A stretch of DNA of 64,000 nucleotides from a virus, in the IMG/VR virus record IMGVR_UViG_3300018428_000019, positions 1 through 64,000 of that record; one strand, written 5' to 3'. Below the pieces are notes generated by a model, which made no database searches, had not been told where the DNA came from, and was given only the letters and a program-made list of their open reading frames with translations. The number at the start of each line of letters is the position of its first letter. Within the stretch, counting starts at the first letter, position 1. Positions 33,901-41,841 of this stretch are shown here, in pieces. A program made the translations under genes and the position numbers.

Positions 33901-36565
33901 TGTTGTTATAAACTCGTGTTACTGCGTCTTGACCAATTTTAATTGGAGAAGCAGTGGCAGGTTTATAAACAAGAGCATCAGGTCCAGAATTATAGTATAC
34001 TGTACCTTCATCAGTTGTAGGTTTAGTATTATCATCCCAAAGAACTCGATCAAATCTTATAAAGTCTGCCGATACTGAATCGGCATTTAAAATGTCTACG
34101 CTTAAGTTTTCAATTCTTGCAGAATCAACGGTAGCAGCATCAATATGAGCATTCGAAACGTCTAATTGCGTAGCATGTGCTGAATCAATAGTAACTTGAC
34201 CCAATATAGCATTATCAATATCTGCTGTGCCAACATTTAATTGATCAACATGTAAACTATCCGCATCTGCTTGACTTACATTAAGCTGACCAATATAAGC
34301 ACTATCTAAAATAGCATTAGCTGATGTAAAAGTATCAATGTCTGCTGTTGCTACATTTAACTGTGTAATATAAGCACTATCAAAATAAGCTTTACCATCA
34401 ACAATATTAATGCTATCAACATCTAGTTGACTTACGTTTAGCTGTGTAATATAAGCGCTGTCGATAGTAACTTGACCTAATGTAGCATTATCGATATCGC
34501 CGATAACAGCATTAAAATTATCAACGTATAGGCTATCCATATCAGCATTAGATAGATTCAACTGAGAAATACTAATGCTATCAACATTTAACTGACTAAT
34601 ATATGCAGAGTCAGCTCTTAAATATTTAAGACTTAAATCTCCAGCTAAACCACTTGCAGTTTTAATAGAAAGTGATCCCTGGCTATCTTCTAATTTTACT
34701 GTTCCAAGATTAATTGTTTGACCAGATAAATATAGATCTTTCCATTTTTTAGTTGGTGAACCAAGATCATATGTAGAATCAACTGATGGTAAAAGATCTC
34801 CGCCAATATGAATATTGCCGCTTGTGGCATCAATAGAAATTGAGTCACTTGAACTAATTACTAATGGAATTGTAGCAGTAATTTCATCTAAGTTAGCAGT
34901 TGTATTATGTTTAATTACAAGATCATTACCTGCACCAAAGTTTAATGATATATCGTCTTGTATTAAAACGTTACTATTAAAGCTATCGATAATAGTATTA
35001 AATACTTGACCGTCACCAGTACTAATTCTATAAGTATTTGTACTTGAGATCCAACGTGTACTATCTACTGAAGCAACTAAAACTTCACCGATGCTATCAA
35101 TACGACCATAGCTATCAACAGTAAATACTGGCATTTGTGTTGGTGAACCATATGTGCCAGCTGTTGAATCATTAATTGGTGTAAGATCAAAGAAGTTGCT
35201 ATCTGGATACCAATGCAAATTCGAATTGCTATTCATAGCATCGTCTAGGTCAGAGTCAAAATCATCTCTACCATAAACTTGTTGAACGTCAACTGAGAAT
35301 ACACCTGTTGCAGAATCGTATTGAAGGTCACCAGATCCACTTACATAACCACGAATTGTTGCAATAGAAGTGCCATCGCCTAATGCAGAATCAAATCTCG
35401 CTCTTGAATAGTATTGCGCTGCTTCTTGTCGGGCTAATACTGTAATGACTCCAACCATATCTTCATGGACACGGCATTGATAGTAATATGTTCCAGCTGT
35501 ATCAGGCGTCCAAGTTACGGTTGCCGTACCTTGACCTGTTACTCCAGAAGCTAAATCATTAATTCCTGTTCCAGCAACTGTTTTAATTAATAATGGATGA
35601 TCTTCCCAAACGGAGTTATTAAATGTTAGTGTATCACCAACTCTAACTGTAAGAGCTGGATCACCGCCACTTATAGATCCATTTCTATCAGTGCCAGTTA
35701 CACTATAGAAAAAATTGCCAGATGCAGTAACTGAATATGTGAAAGATGCAGTAGGAGGTATTTCTGTACCTTCTTCAAGATCAGTTGTTGTAAATGGATT
35801 TAAATTAATGGTTGTTTGATATAGTCCACCATCTGATGTATTAATACTAAGTACACCAGACCCATTTGAAGAATCATAATTAATCGAATCAAGTGAAGCA
35901 ACCGCTACATCTGAAATTGTTGTAATTTGACCACGAGAATTGGTTGTAAGAATTGGAATACGAATAGAAGAACCAAATGTTCCAGAATCTGCGCCTGTAG
36001 AATCAAGGTCAGTTGTAATAGTAAGAACATTGCCAACTTTTACACCACGAGTAGATAGTCCTCGTCCACCGGCCATAGTGATAGTTTCACCATCATATAT
36101 TTGAACAGAGTCAGTAAATCCATCATCCATTGTAAAGGTAACTTCTTTTACCTTATCAATTTCTTGATCTACATAAAATTTAGTTGTAAGTGAACTATCA
36201 TCAAAAACAGCAAGTTGTCTTTGATTAATACGATCAACTTCTAATCTTCCGTCAATAAATACACCATCTGGAGCAGAGATGTACATTTCATCTAAAATAG
36301 TTGGATCATTAAAATCAACACTAATTTTATTACTATCAATTGTAAAATGATCTATTTTTAATTGTCTTAACGTATTAAGATTACGATATTCAGATGCTGA
36401 TGAGTCATAAACCAAAATATCATTATGTACACCTTCACCAACGTTATAACCAGTTCCAGCATCGCCTGAAATATTAACACCACCGATGTTACTAATATCA
36501 AATGAACCAGCTGTAACTCTTCTTACTGGTGTTCCAACTAATACCTTTTTTACAAAAGTTGCCAT
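30962..36565 (-). CDS. Giant repetitive tail fibre protein (1867 residues)
   Basis: A long fibre with three kinds of content. (1) Two cupredoxin-like regions: near residues 270-385 (bases ~35420-35760) with EDHPLLIK and YYYQCRVHEDM; near the C-terminus (bases ~31060-31330) with THDIRFYWD and LAYQCINHPYM. (2) Two arrays of ~15-residue repeats of the type DSAYI(G/T)QLNVSQ(L/A)DVDSL (bases ~34080-34620 and ~32080-32690), likely a beta-helical or triple-beta shaft. (3) Interspersed beta domains with VDS(T/Y)YDLGS..KKWKDLYLSG, a phrase frequent in phage fibre shafts. It begins MATFVKKVLVGTPVRRV. It shares one base with the stop of the 36565-36939 gene. This is probably the largest long-fibre subunit. 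Confidence 0.82.
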   Translation of the reverse strand: MATFVKKVLVGTPVRRVTAGSFDISNIGGVNISGDAGTGYNVGEGVHNDILVYDSSASEYRNLNTLRQLKIDHFTIDSNKISVDFNDPTILDEMYISAPDGVFIDGRLEVDRINQRQLAVFDDSSLTTKFYVDQEIDKVKEVTFTMDDGFTDSVQIYDGETITMAGGRGLSTRGVKVGNVLTITTDLDSTGADSGTFGSSIRIPILTTNSRGQITTISDVAVASLDSINYDSSNGSGVLSINTSDGGLYQTTINLNPFTTTDLEEGTEIPPTASFTYSVTASGNFFYSVTGTDRNGSISGGDPALTVRVGDTLTFNNSVWEDHPLLIKTVAGTGINDLASGVTGQGTATVTWTPDTAGTYYYQCRVHEDMVGVITVLARQEAAQYYSRARFDSALGDGTSIATIRGYVSGSGDLQYDSATGVFSVDVQQVYGRDDFDSDLDDAMNSNSNLHWYPDSNFFDLTPINDSTAGTYGSPTQMPVFTVDSYGRIDSIGEVLVASVDSTRWISSTNTYRISTGDGQVFNTIIDSFNSNVLIQDDISLNFGAGNDLVIKHNTTANLDEITATIPLVISSSDSISIDATSGNIHIGGDLLPSVDSTYDLGSPTKKWKDLYLSGQTINLGTVKLEDSQGSLSIKTASGLAGDLSLKYLRADSAYISQLNVDSISISQLNLSNADMDSLYVDNFNAVIGDIDNATLGQVTIDSAYITQLNVSQLDVDSINIVDGKAYFDSAYITQLNVATADIDTFTSANAILDSAYIGQLNVSQADADSLHVDQLNVGTADIDNAILGQVTIDSAHATQLDVSNAHIDAATVDSARIENLSVDILNADSVSADFIRFDRVLWDDNTKPTTDEGTVYYNSGPDALVYKPATASPIKIGQDAVTRVYNNTGAMIPRGSPVYVTGATNDFPTIAKAQANDITTIDATIGVLKDSINTNSFGLVLNRGLLGRLDTSSYSVGDLLFVSADSAGKFTTTAPTYPNFAYEVGRVLVVDSAGGANVGGCVQIAQQKEFFEQLRVTGSGRIDQNFTIGGNLTVIGSQIQTTTQSLAVDDTVIEVGAGDTIGAAGTSFGGTGQNDGVFIGHYTGDSVINYHVRIDSAGGSGDTIEWSYDSQYGVLQTFDSAGGTGPTKFVLSAGSLVAALSDGISIKFTAATGHDLNDSWAGEASPINVQIGLVGNYNPDDDSHAYSGLIRDPADNRWKFFQQYLPDPQANVNFADPSLEFAPVQVGTLYASTVDANLTGNVTGTVSDISNHTTTQLAEGTNLYFTDARVKAAIADSAVAVRFDADSGQIKQFISDSAYIGQLNVSQLDVDSLYADQINISQADVDSLYVDQLNVSQADVDSLYVDQLNVSQLDVDSINIVDGKAYFDSAYIGQLNVTIADIDTLTSADAILDSAYIGQLNVATGDIDTLTSANASLDSAYVGQLNVITGDIDNATLGQVTIDSAYITQINVSQGDIDSLHASQLNVDSAYITQLNVSQAHIDSLYADNINLALVDIDTFTADSAIITNISGTSANFTTIERSGATDYNGVWGSASLVPIITLNSSGFVDSIGTTSVAGVTAFAWDSATSTATISTADGGSFTSVINGFGSITSDLIPSLDSTYDLGSVSNKWKDLYLSGSTITLGNVKLQDSAGGLKVMHTSGAMTQVKAGHLKADSAAVDLLGVLNDSNGHYRISHNTVMRSYENRDSNNLISGITQDSNNQGLVNIYVRTGFKTGAHRYWKQGSSKGYFIAYDSDDLYTAKEIQAPHLDLLPGVTYRFHHNDSSMSTHDIRFYWDDAKSGLVSDSAADIIYAGVAGNIDVGNSYAQIKVKQDGPRSLAYQCINHPYMGNSLNTNTTGGSRILGTSTGIKVDGDIDGIIDGGTY
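32518..32602 (-). repeat. Tandem 45-base (15-residue) repeat in the giant fibre gene
   Basis: A 37-base sequence starting at 32521 recurs perfectly at 32566 (period 45). It is the best conserved part of a wider degenerate array from ~32080 to 32690 encoding QLNVSQADVDSLYVD-type units. Confidence 0.85.
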
Positions 36566-36939
36566 TAGTTAACTCCTCCGCCACTATGATCAAGCGTTGT
36601 TACACCAGGAGTAACTTGAACTCTACCTTCAAGGATTCTTTCAATTACTGGTTGATTATCACTATCTAAGAAAGAAAGTTCAACGTCATAAACGTATCTA
36701 CCTTTATCTAAAGCTTGTGTTTCTGTATTTGTTAATGAAAGGGTTGCAATACCATCAGTAGGTGGAGTTGCAATAATAGAATTAAAATCAGTTGCGGTTG
36801 CTGATGAATAATTTTTTCTTAATTGGGCTTTAACTGTGTGGTTGGTAAGATCTTTAGCATTACCTTGTTCATCAACTAAATGAATTTCAATGGCCACATC
36901 TGTGCCTTGGTCGATCGTAAATTCTTCGTATTGGGCCAT
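36565..36939 (-). CDS. Small structural protein, baseplate/fibre adaptor-like
   Basis: A 124-residue protein beginning MAQYEEFTIDQGTDVAIEIHLVDEQG. The pattern 'I.QG.D....I.L.D..G...DLT..TV.A..RK...' with a later (Y/V)YDVE(L/S)...(G)...R.LEGRV.V.PGVT resembles the N-terminal BppU-like beta domain of baseplate or fibre adaptors. It opens the fibre transcription unit, with a late promoter at 36991-36998, a 46-base leader and a GAGGA ribosome-binding site. It is divergent from the plus-strand cassette. It overlaps the giant fibre gene by one base (stop/start junction). Confidence 0.7.
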   Translation of the reverse strand: MAQYEEFTIDQGTDVAIEIHLVDEQGNAKDLTNHTVKAQLRKNYSSATATDFNSIIATPPTDGIATLSLTNTETQALDKGRYVYDVELSFLDSDNQPVIERILEGRVQVTPGVTTLDHSGGGVN

Positions 36940-36990
36940 GAAATCCTCGTTTGTTTCTTTGTCGGTATTACTACCCTGCCGCTTTACCTT

Positions 36991-36998
36991 TATTTATA
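36991..36998 (-). promoter_or_regulatory. Late promoter for the minus-strand fibre operon
   Basis: The minus strand reads TATAAATA, with a predicted +1 near 36985 and a good GAGGA site before the ATG at 36939. It lies 21 bases from an identical box on the other strand, which makes a divergent pair. Confidence 0.85.
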
Positions 36999-37019
36999 AA
37001 AAAATCGCTTTGTAAATGA

Positions 37020-37027
37020 TATAAATA
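37020..37027 (+). promoter_or_regulatory. Late promoter of the plus-strand biosynthetic cassette
   Basis: TATAAATA on the plus strand, with a predicted +1 near 37033. The first cassette gene starts at 37043 or, with a TGGAG Shine-Dalgarno sequence at 37044-37048, at the GTG at 37055. It is the only promoter-like box I see ahead of the fourteen overlapping frames. Confidence 0.8.
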
Positions 37028-37042
37028 AAAAAAGTAATTACT

Positions 37043-38437
37043 ATGGAGATATATGTGAAAAAAGAAGTTTTGAAGAATAATTTATTGCGTGGTGGTCCAG
37101 GCGATAAAACAAAACCCGGAGAATATGATACTTCAGCTTGGTTTGCCAAACTTTCCCCAACTGGTAAAAATAAAGAAAAAGATCCAAATTCTATATTAAA
37201 TCTGACTAAGAACAAAAAAATATGGTTTTGTTCTATTCCCTTTACTCAAGTATATTCAGAAATTAATGGCAACTATAAAGCATGTTGCTTTGGTGCGGAT
37301 TCTGGTGTAAAAGTTGAAGATGTTTCATTAAGAGAATGGATGGAAGAAAGCGAATACATGAATAGTATTCGTGAAGAAATGCTTGATCCAAACTCTAATT
37401 TTGAAGCAGTAAATAAAATATGTAAAAGGTGTGTTGATGATGAAAAAAGATATGGAAGATCACGTAGAACAAACTGTATGAAAATGCATACTAATGACTG
37501 GGAACATTGGGATGGAATAGAAAAATCTGCAGATATGTTTAAAGCAAGTGGAATATTTGATTTTGAAGATAGAGTATTTGAAATTCAACTAAAAGTTTTT
37601 GGATCAGAATGTAATTTAGATTGCCATATGTGTATTCATGCTAATTCATCAATGCGCATGGATATGGCTAAAAAGGGTGTATGGGATGAAAAAATTTGGG
37701 GATCTCTCGATAGAAAAAAAGCTATATACGAAAATGTAAGTAAAGATAGAACAAAGGGAATAGTTGAACAGGTTGTAGAATTAGCACCTTATATAAGAAG
37801 CATAAAAATTATTGGTGGTGAACCATTAATTATGAAAAAACAATATGAGTTATTAGATGCTTTAGTTGAGACTGGAGATTCTAAAGATATTAGAATAAAA
37901 TATCAAACTAATTTTACTACAATGGTTGCTGGTAAACATAATTTTTTTAATTATGTCCCTCATTTTAAAAATATTGCTATGGTAGGTTCAGTTGATGGAA
38001 TCGGAAAATCTATAGAATATATGAGAAGAAGAACTAATTGGAATGAGTTAGAAAATAATATCGATATGTGTAATAAGTATCCTAATATTGATGTTGATTT
38101 TAACGGTTTAGTTTCTTTTTTAAGTGTACTTCGTTTTTATGAAGTTATTGATTATTGTAAGGGAAATGATAAGATTCATCAAATAAACTGGGCAATGATT
38201 GAAAGACCAAAACATTTACGTGTTAATAATTTACCAGATAAAATAAAAGAAAATTTATTACCAAAATATAAAGATTGGCCAGATATTCAAGCAGCACTAT
38301 CTAAAGACCCAGAACCAGATATAAGTATTCAAGATACATTTAATTATTTGCTAAAACAAGATAAAGCATATATTGGAACCAAATGGGAAATGCATTTATT
38401 CGATGTATTTCCAGAATTGAAAGAATATTATGAATGA
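37043..38437 (+). CDS. Radical SAM enzyme with N-terminal twitch-like cluster (copy 1)
   Basis: 464 residues from the ATG at 37043. A GGAG at 37045-37048 lies well placed for the in-frame GTG at 37055, which may be the true start (460 residues). The N-terminal third has a twitch/SPASM-like cysteine set: C63, C81-C82 in NGNYKACCFG, C127-x2-C130. Then comes the radical SAM core, with C190-x3-C194-x2-C197 (ECNLDCHMC) for the [4Fe-4S]/SAM site and the GGEP motif at 258-261. The auxiliary-cluster region precedes the core, which fits the family with an N-terminal twitch domain. The substrate is unknown; enzymes with auxiliary clusters usually act on peptides or sugars. First gene of the cassette, overlapping the next by 4 bases. 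Confidence 0.9.
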   Translation: MEIYVKKEVLKNNLLRGGPGDKTKPGEYDTSAWFAKLSPTGKNKEKDPNSILNLTKNKKIWFCSIPFTQVYSEINGNYKACCFGADSGVKVEDVSLREWMEESEYMNSIREEMLDPNSNFEAVNKICKRCVDDEKRYGRSRRTNCMKMHTNDWEHWDGIEKSADMFKASGIFDFEDRVFEIQLKVFGSECNLDCHMCIHANSSMRMDMAKKGVWDEKIWGSLDRKKAIYENVSKDRTKGIVEQVVELAPYIRSIKIIGGEPLIMKKQYELLDALVETGDSKDIRIKYQTNFTTMVAGKHNFFNYVPHFKNIAMVGSVDGIGKSIEYMRRRTNWNELENNIDMCNKYPNIDVDFNGLVSFLSVLRFYEVIDYCKGNDKIHQINWAMIERPKHLRVNNLPDKIKENLLPKYKDWPDIQAALSKDPEPDISIQDTFNYLLKQDKAYIGTKWEMHLFDVFPELKEYYE

Positions 38438-39645
38438 ATAATGATCTTAAAAATGAACGCAGTTTAGATTATCTAAGAAAACAAACATGGTGGTGTCCAA
38501 GATTATTTGATCATATTTACACAAACACAACTGGAGAATATACCGTTTGCTGTGTTGGAGGATCAAATAAAGAAACAGTATCAAACACGGATCCCCTTGA
38601 TTGGTATTTTGGAAATGTATATCAAAGTTGTCGGAGAGCTGCGCTTGGTTTGGGTGATGATAAAGATAAAAAAATATTAGAGCATCAATGTCAAAGATGT
38701 ATTGAACAAGAAAAAACCCACGGCAACTCTGAAAGAATACAATTATCTAACAAAATAAATGATATTGATGAAGTTATTAAAATCACCAATGATTTTTATA
38801 GAAATGGTAAACCATCTTTACGACAAAATGGTTTAATACTCCAATTTAGACAATTTGGAACTACTTGTAATTTAGATTGTTACATGTGTCATCCATTTAA
38901 TTCATCTGTACGAGAAAAAACTTCAAGAGAAAATAATTATTATGAATTAGTATCATTTGAAAAACCGCAACCTTTTAAAGGAGGAGAAAATCAAAATAGA
39001 TTTTTGGATAATATAGAAAAGATTATTCCATACACAAGAATAATTGTATTACAAGGAGGAGAGCCATTTCTTCTTAAAAAACAATTTGAATATTTAGATA
39101 AAGTAATAGAATCAGATTGGGGTGGAGAAGATATAATATTAGAAATGAATTCTAATCTTACAATATTAGGATCAGGAAATAAAAGCATTTTAGATTATAT
39201 AAAACATTTTGAGTTTCTACAAATCAATATTTCTTTAGATGGGTTTGGAAAATATAACGATTATATTAGAAGGAGATCTTTTTGGAAAGATATTATGTAC
39301 AATTATAATTTGTTAAAAGAATATGAAAATGTACATATGCAAGTATTTTCAACTGTATCACTTTTAAGTATTTTAAGATTTAAAGAATTAGAAAAATGGT
39401 GTAATGAAAACAATTTGGACCAAAGATTATATGTAGTAGATGATCCAAAAGAACTTCATCCAAAAAATTTACCTGATAAAATAAAAAATAAATTGATGCC
39501 TATGTACATTAATAACGAAATAGTTTATAATAGTTTATTATTAGATAGAAACGAAGATGAATATAATAAAGCTATTCAATACATTCGTAAAACTGACGAA
39601 CTATATAAAACAAACTTATTTGAAATATATCCGGAGCTAGCATGA
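38434..39645 (+). CDS. Radical SAM enzyme with N-terminal twitch-like cluster (copy 2)
   Basis: A 403-residue paralogue of the preceding gene with the same layout: C21, C39-C40 in TGEYTVCCVG, C86-x2-C89, then the SAM cluster C145-x3-C149-x2-C152 (TCNLDCYMC) and GGEP at 208-211. Both share further motifs after the core (SVDG/SLDG, YxRRR..W, L(S)(V/I)LRF, HP/RVNNLPDKIK), so a tandem duplication with divergence is likely. The pair may act on two positions of one substrate or as a heterodimer. The start overlaps the previous stop by 4 bases (ATGA). Confidence 0.9.
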   Translation: MNNDLKNERSLDYLRKQTWWCPRLFDHIYTNTTGEYTVCCVGGSNKETVSNTDPLDWYFGNVYQSCRRAALGLGDDKDKKILEHQCQRCIEQEKTHGNSERIQLSNKINDIDEVIKITNDFYRNGKPSLRQNGLILQFRQFGTTCNLDCYMCHPFNSSVREKTSRENNYYELVSFEKPQPFKGGENQNRFLDNIEKIIPYTRIIVLQGGEPFLLKKQFEYLDKVIESDWGGEDIILEMNSNLTILGSGNKSILDYIKHFEFLQINISLDGFGKYNDYIRRRSFWKDIMYNYNLLKEYENVHMQVFSTVSLLSILRFKELEKWCNENNLDQRLYVVDDPKELHPKNLPDKIKNKLMPMYINNEIVYNSLLLDRNEDEYNKAIQYIRKTDELYKTNLFEIYPELA

Positions 39646-40376
39646 AATTATCTTATGGAAACCAAGAAATAGACTTATTTGATAAAAAAATTCCAAGTCA
39701 AGTATTACTTGCTTTATCGGGAGGTTTAGATTCGGCATCATTGTTTTATTTAATCTGTAATAATTTTCCGGAAATTGAAATTATTCCGTATACCGGTTGG
39801 GACAAAACGGCCCCATTTGATTACTTATGTGCTAAAGATATTATTCAATTTATGAAAGAAAAATTTCCAAAGCAAAAAATATTAGAGCATGAAGTTTTTG
39901 AATTTGACATTAATGATAAAGAATGGAGAAATCTTGCTAAAGAAAAATGGGAAGAAGAAAAAGTTATTATTGATGGAAAAAAAGTTGAAAGAGCTAGTTC
40001 TATATCTGGACTCACAAAAATATTAATGAAAAGGCATTTTGAAAACGAACTTAGAAAAAAATGGAATAATGCCTTAATGATTACAGGAATGACTTGTAAT
40101 CCTCCAATAGAAGAACAAAGAAAAAATAATTTTTATGAATTAGCTGAAAGGCGTAGAGATACTAGAAATCAAATGCCATGGTTTAAAACAATATATCAAC
40201 CTTATATAAATATCGATAAGAAGTTTGTAGCGAATGTTTATAAAGAACATGAACTTATGGATACATTATATCCTTTAACAAGTTCGTGTGTAGGTTCAGA
40301 AGAAGAAACAAATTATTTTTCAAAACCATGTGGAAAATGTTTTTGGTGTAAAGAAAAAGAATGGGCGTTTAAATGA
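39642..40376 (+). CDS. QueC-like PP-loop ATP pyrophosphatase
   Basis: A 244-residue protein with the N-type PP-loop SGGLDS (26-31) that binds ATP and releases pyrophosphate. The C-terminus has C216, C230-x2-C233-x2-C236 (PCGKCFWCKE), the pattern of the zinc site of QueC (7-cyano-7-deazaguanine synthase), which turns a carboxylate into an amide and then a nitrile using ammonia. Length and layout fit QueC (~220-240). No preQ0 pathway or DNA-deazaguanine transglycosylase partner is present in the window, so an analogous adenylation/amidation of another carboxylate, such as a sugar acid or peptide, is at least as likely. It overlaps both neighbours by 4 bases. Confidence 0.82.
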   Translation: MKLSYGNQEIDLFDKKIPSQVLLALSGGLDSASLFYLICNNFPEIEIIPYTGWDKTAPFDYLCAKDIIQFMKEKFPKQKILEHEVFEFDINDKEWRNLAKEKWEEEKVIIDGKKVERASSISGLTKILMKRHFENELRKKWNNALMITGMTCNPPIEEQRKNNFYELAERRRDTRNQMPWFKTIYQPYINIDKKFVANVYKEHELMDTLYPLTSSCVGSEEETNYFSKPCGKCFWCKEKEWAFK

Positions 40377-40990
40377 CAATAGAAAAAGTATATTCAAAAA
40401 GACAACAGATAAGAATATATCAACAAGATATATATCCATCTGAAACTGATGTGCAAATTTTACTTGAAACAGCATATAAGTTGGTTGCTTCAAAACAAAG
40501 GCTAATGCCATATAGTGTTTATGTTTTAGGTCCAAAACAAAAACAGCTTAAAGAAACTTTTTATGATATGACTACACATACAAATTCATTTAATAATACA
40601 AATGCAAAAGCCCCATATGTGTTAATGTTTACTCCAAGATTAGTATACCCACCCGCATCTATTGCAAAGGCTATGAGAAAAAACGCGGAATTATATAAAA
40701 CATGCGATCCAAATAATTTTGCTGGACCTCAACAAAAAATGGAAACAGCTATAGAAATTGGAATGTTTTGTAAACTACTTACTGGTTTATGCATAGAAAA
40801 AGATATTAATGTTTCTTACTTATTATGCTTTCCAGACCAATTACAAGATAAAAGATGGGACGAAGAATTTAAATTTTTACAAAAACAGCCCGTATTATTT
40901 AGTATGCAATTAGGATATAAAGCTGCTCCTCCAATTCTTGAAGCGCATGAAAAACCTGATGTTGATGAGATTATTAAGTGGGTTGTTTAA
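40373..40990 (+). CDS. Nitroreductase-like flavoprotein
   Basis: A 205-residue protein. The opening KRQQIRIYQQDIYPSETDVQILLETAYKL...RLMPYSVYVLG follows the nitroreductase-fold pattern (RRS.R.F...PV....L..LL..A...P......W...V..). The ...GMFCKLLTGLCIEKDINVSYL segment and C-terminal (L)GYKAAPP are also as in that fold, which binds FMN. It could reduce or dehydrogenate an intermediate. It is divergent, and the FMN-contact residues cannot be confirmed by eye. It overlaps the QueC-like gene by 4 bases and the next gene by 13. Confidence 0.6.
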   Translation: MTIEKVYSKRQQIRIYQQDIYPSETDVQILLETAYKLVASKQRLMPYSVYVLGPKQKQLKETFYDMTTHTNSFNNTNAKAPYVLMFTPRLVYPPASIAKAMRKNAELYKTCDPNNFAGPQQKMETAIEIGMFCKLLTGLCIEKDINVSYLLCFPDQLQDKRWDEEFKFLQKQPVLFSMQLGYKAAPPILEAHEKPDVDEIIKWVV

Positions 40991-41841
40991 ATATTGTATG
41001 TACTAGTAAACCATGTGATGGATTACTATATTATAGTTATGAATATTGCTGTGCTTTAAATGAAGCCGGTATAGAAACAAATTTAATTATTATTACTAGA
41101 GGAAATTTTAAAGAAGAGGATTATATTAATTCTCTTAAAGAGAAATATATTTACGTTAAATATATTCATATTAATGATTATATTCCTAATGCAGGAGATG
41201 TGACTCTTATATTGGGTAGAAATATGCTTTCTATTCCATACGAAAATATAAATGAATATAATGAAAATCAACGGTTTACATTGCACTTATTATTTGATAT
41301 AATAATATCAGTGTATTCAGAACAAAATGTAAATGGATACACTGAAGCATTAAAATATTTTAACGTTAAATCAACATATGATTTATGTGATCACGAAGTA
41401 TATTTAAAAGGAGTTGGAGAACAATTTGAAAAAATAATTAATTTCGAAATTTATCAAGATCCAGTTGAAAATATATTAGTAGATAATCTTTTCCTTGGAA
41501 CAAATAAAGATTATTATATAACTGCTCAAAAACTTATTAATAATTACGATAATTATGGAATAGTAGCATATGATGATTTTTATGTTGATAAAAGCTTAAA
41601 TAATTTATGGGCTCCAGTAAAAAATTTATTAGGAACATTTAATACATATGTTTATTGTAAAGAACAATTTGATCCTGCTCCAAGAATTATACAGGAATGT
41701 AGATATTACAACATAAATATGATATATGAAAGAGATAAAACTTTACACGATGGAGGATACGTTTATTGGAATAGAGATTTTCAAAAACAAAACCTTAATC
41801 CTATTTTGAAAGCATACGATAATGTACGACAATTGGCATAA
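40978..41841 (+). CDS. Probable glycosyltransferase (GT-B type), GTG start
   Basis: A 287-residue protein that starts at a GTG (40978), 13 bases before the previous stop; I see no better ATG. The N-terminus has a GT4-like Rossmann start (CLNIVCTSKPCDGLLYYSYEYCCALNEAGIETNLII). The C-terminal part has a GT-B-like donor-side motif (FDPAPRIIQECRYYNI) where the helix following a proline resembles the nucleotide-sugar site. The middle region is short for a full GT4, so it may be a reduced or divergent member. Its place before the aminotransferase suggests sugar transfer to or from an amino sugar. Confidence 0.55.
   Translation: MGCLNIVCTSKPCDGLLYYSYEYCCALNEAGIETNLIIITRGNFKEEDYINSLKEKYIYVKYIHINDYIPNAGDVTLILGRNMLSIPYENINEYNENQRFTLHLLFDIIISVYSEQNVNGYTEALKYFNVKSTYDLCDHEVYLKGVGEQFEKIINFEIYQDPVENILVDNLFLGTNKDYYITAQKLINNYDNYGIVAYDDFYVDKSLNNLWAPVKNLLGTFNTYVYCKEQFDPAPRIIQECRYYNINMIYERDKTLHDGGYVYWNRDFQKQNLNPILKAYDNVRQLA

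Noticed and set aside
40205-40212. TATAAATA on the plus strand inside the QueC-like gene
   Set aside because: It lies within coding DNA with no gene start suitably downstream; chance is likely in AT-rich sequence.
39642-40376. Phage DNA deazaguanine modification as the function of the cassette
   Set aside because: Only a QueC-like gene is present; no DpdA, QueD, QueE or FolE is visible, and the other genes point to sugar chemistry.
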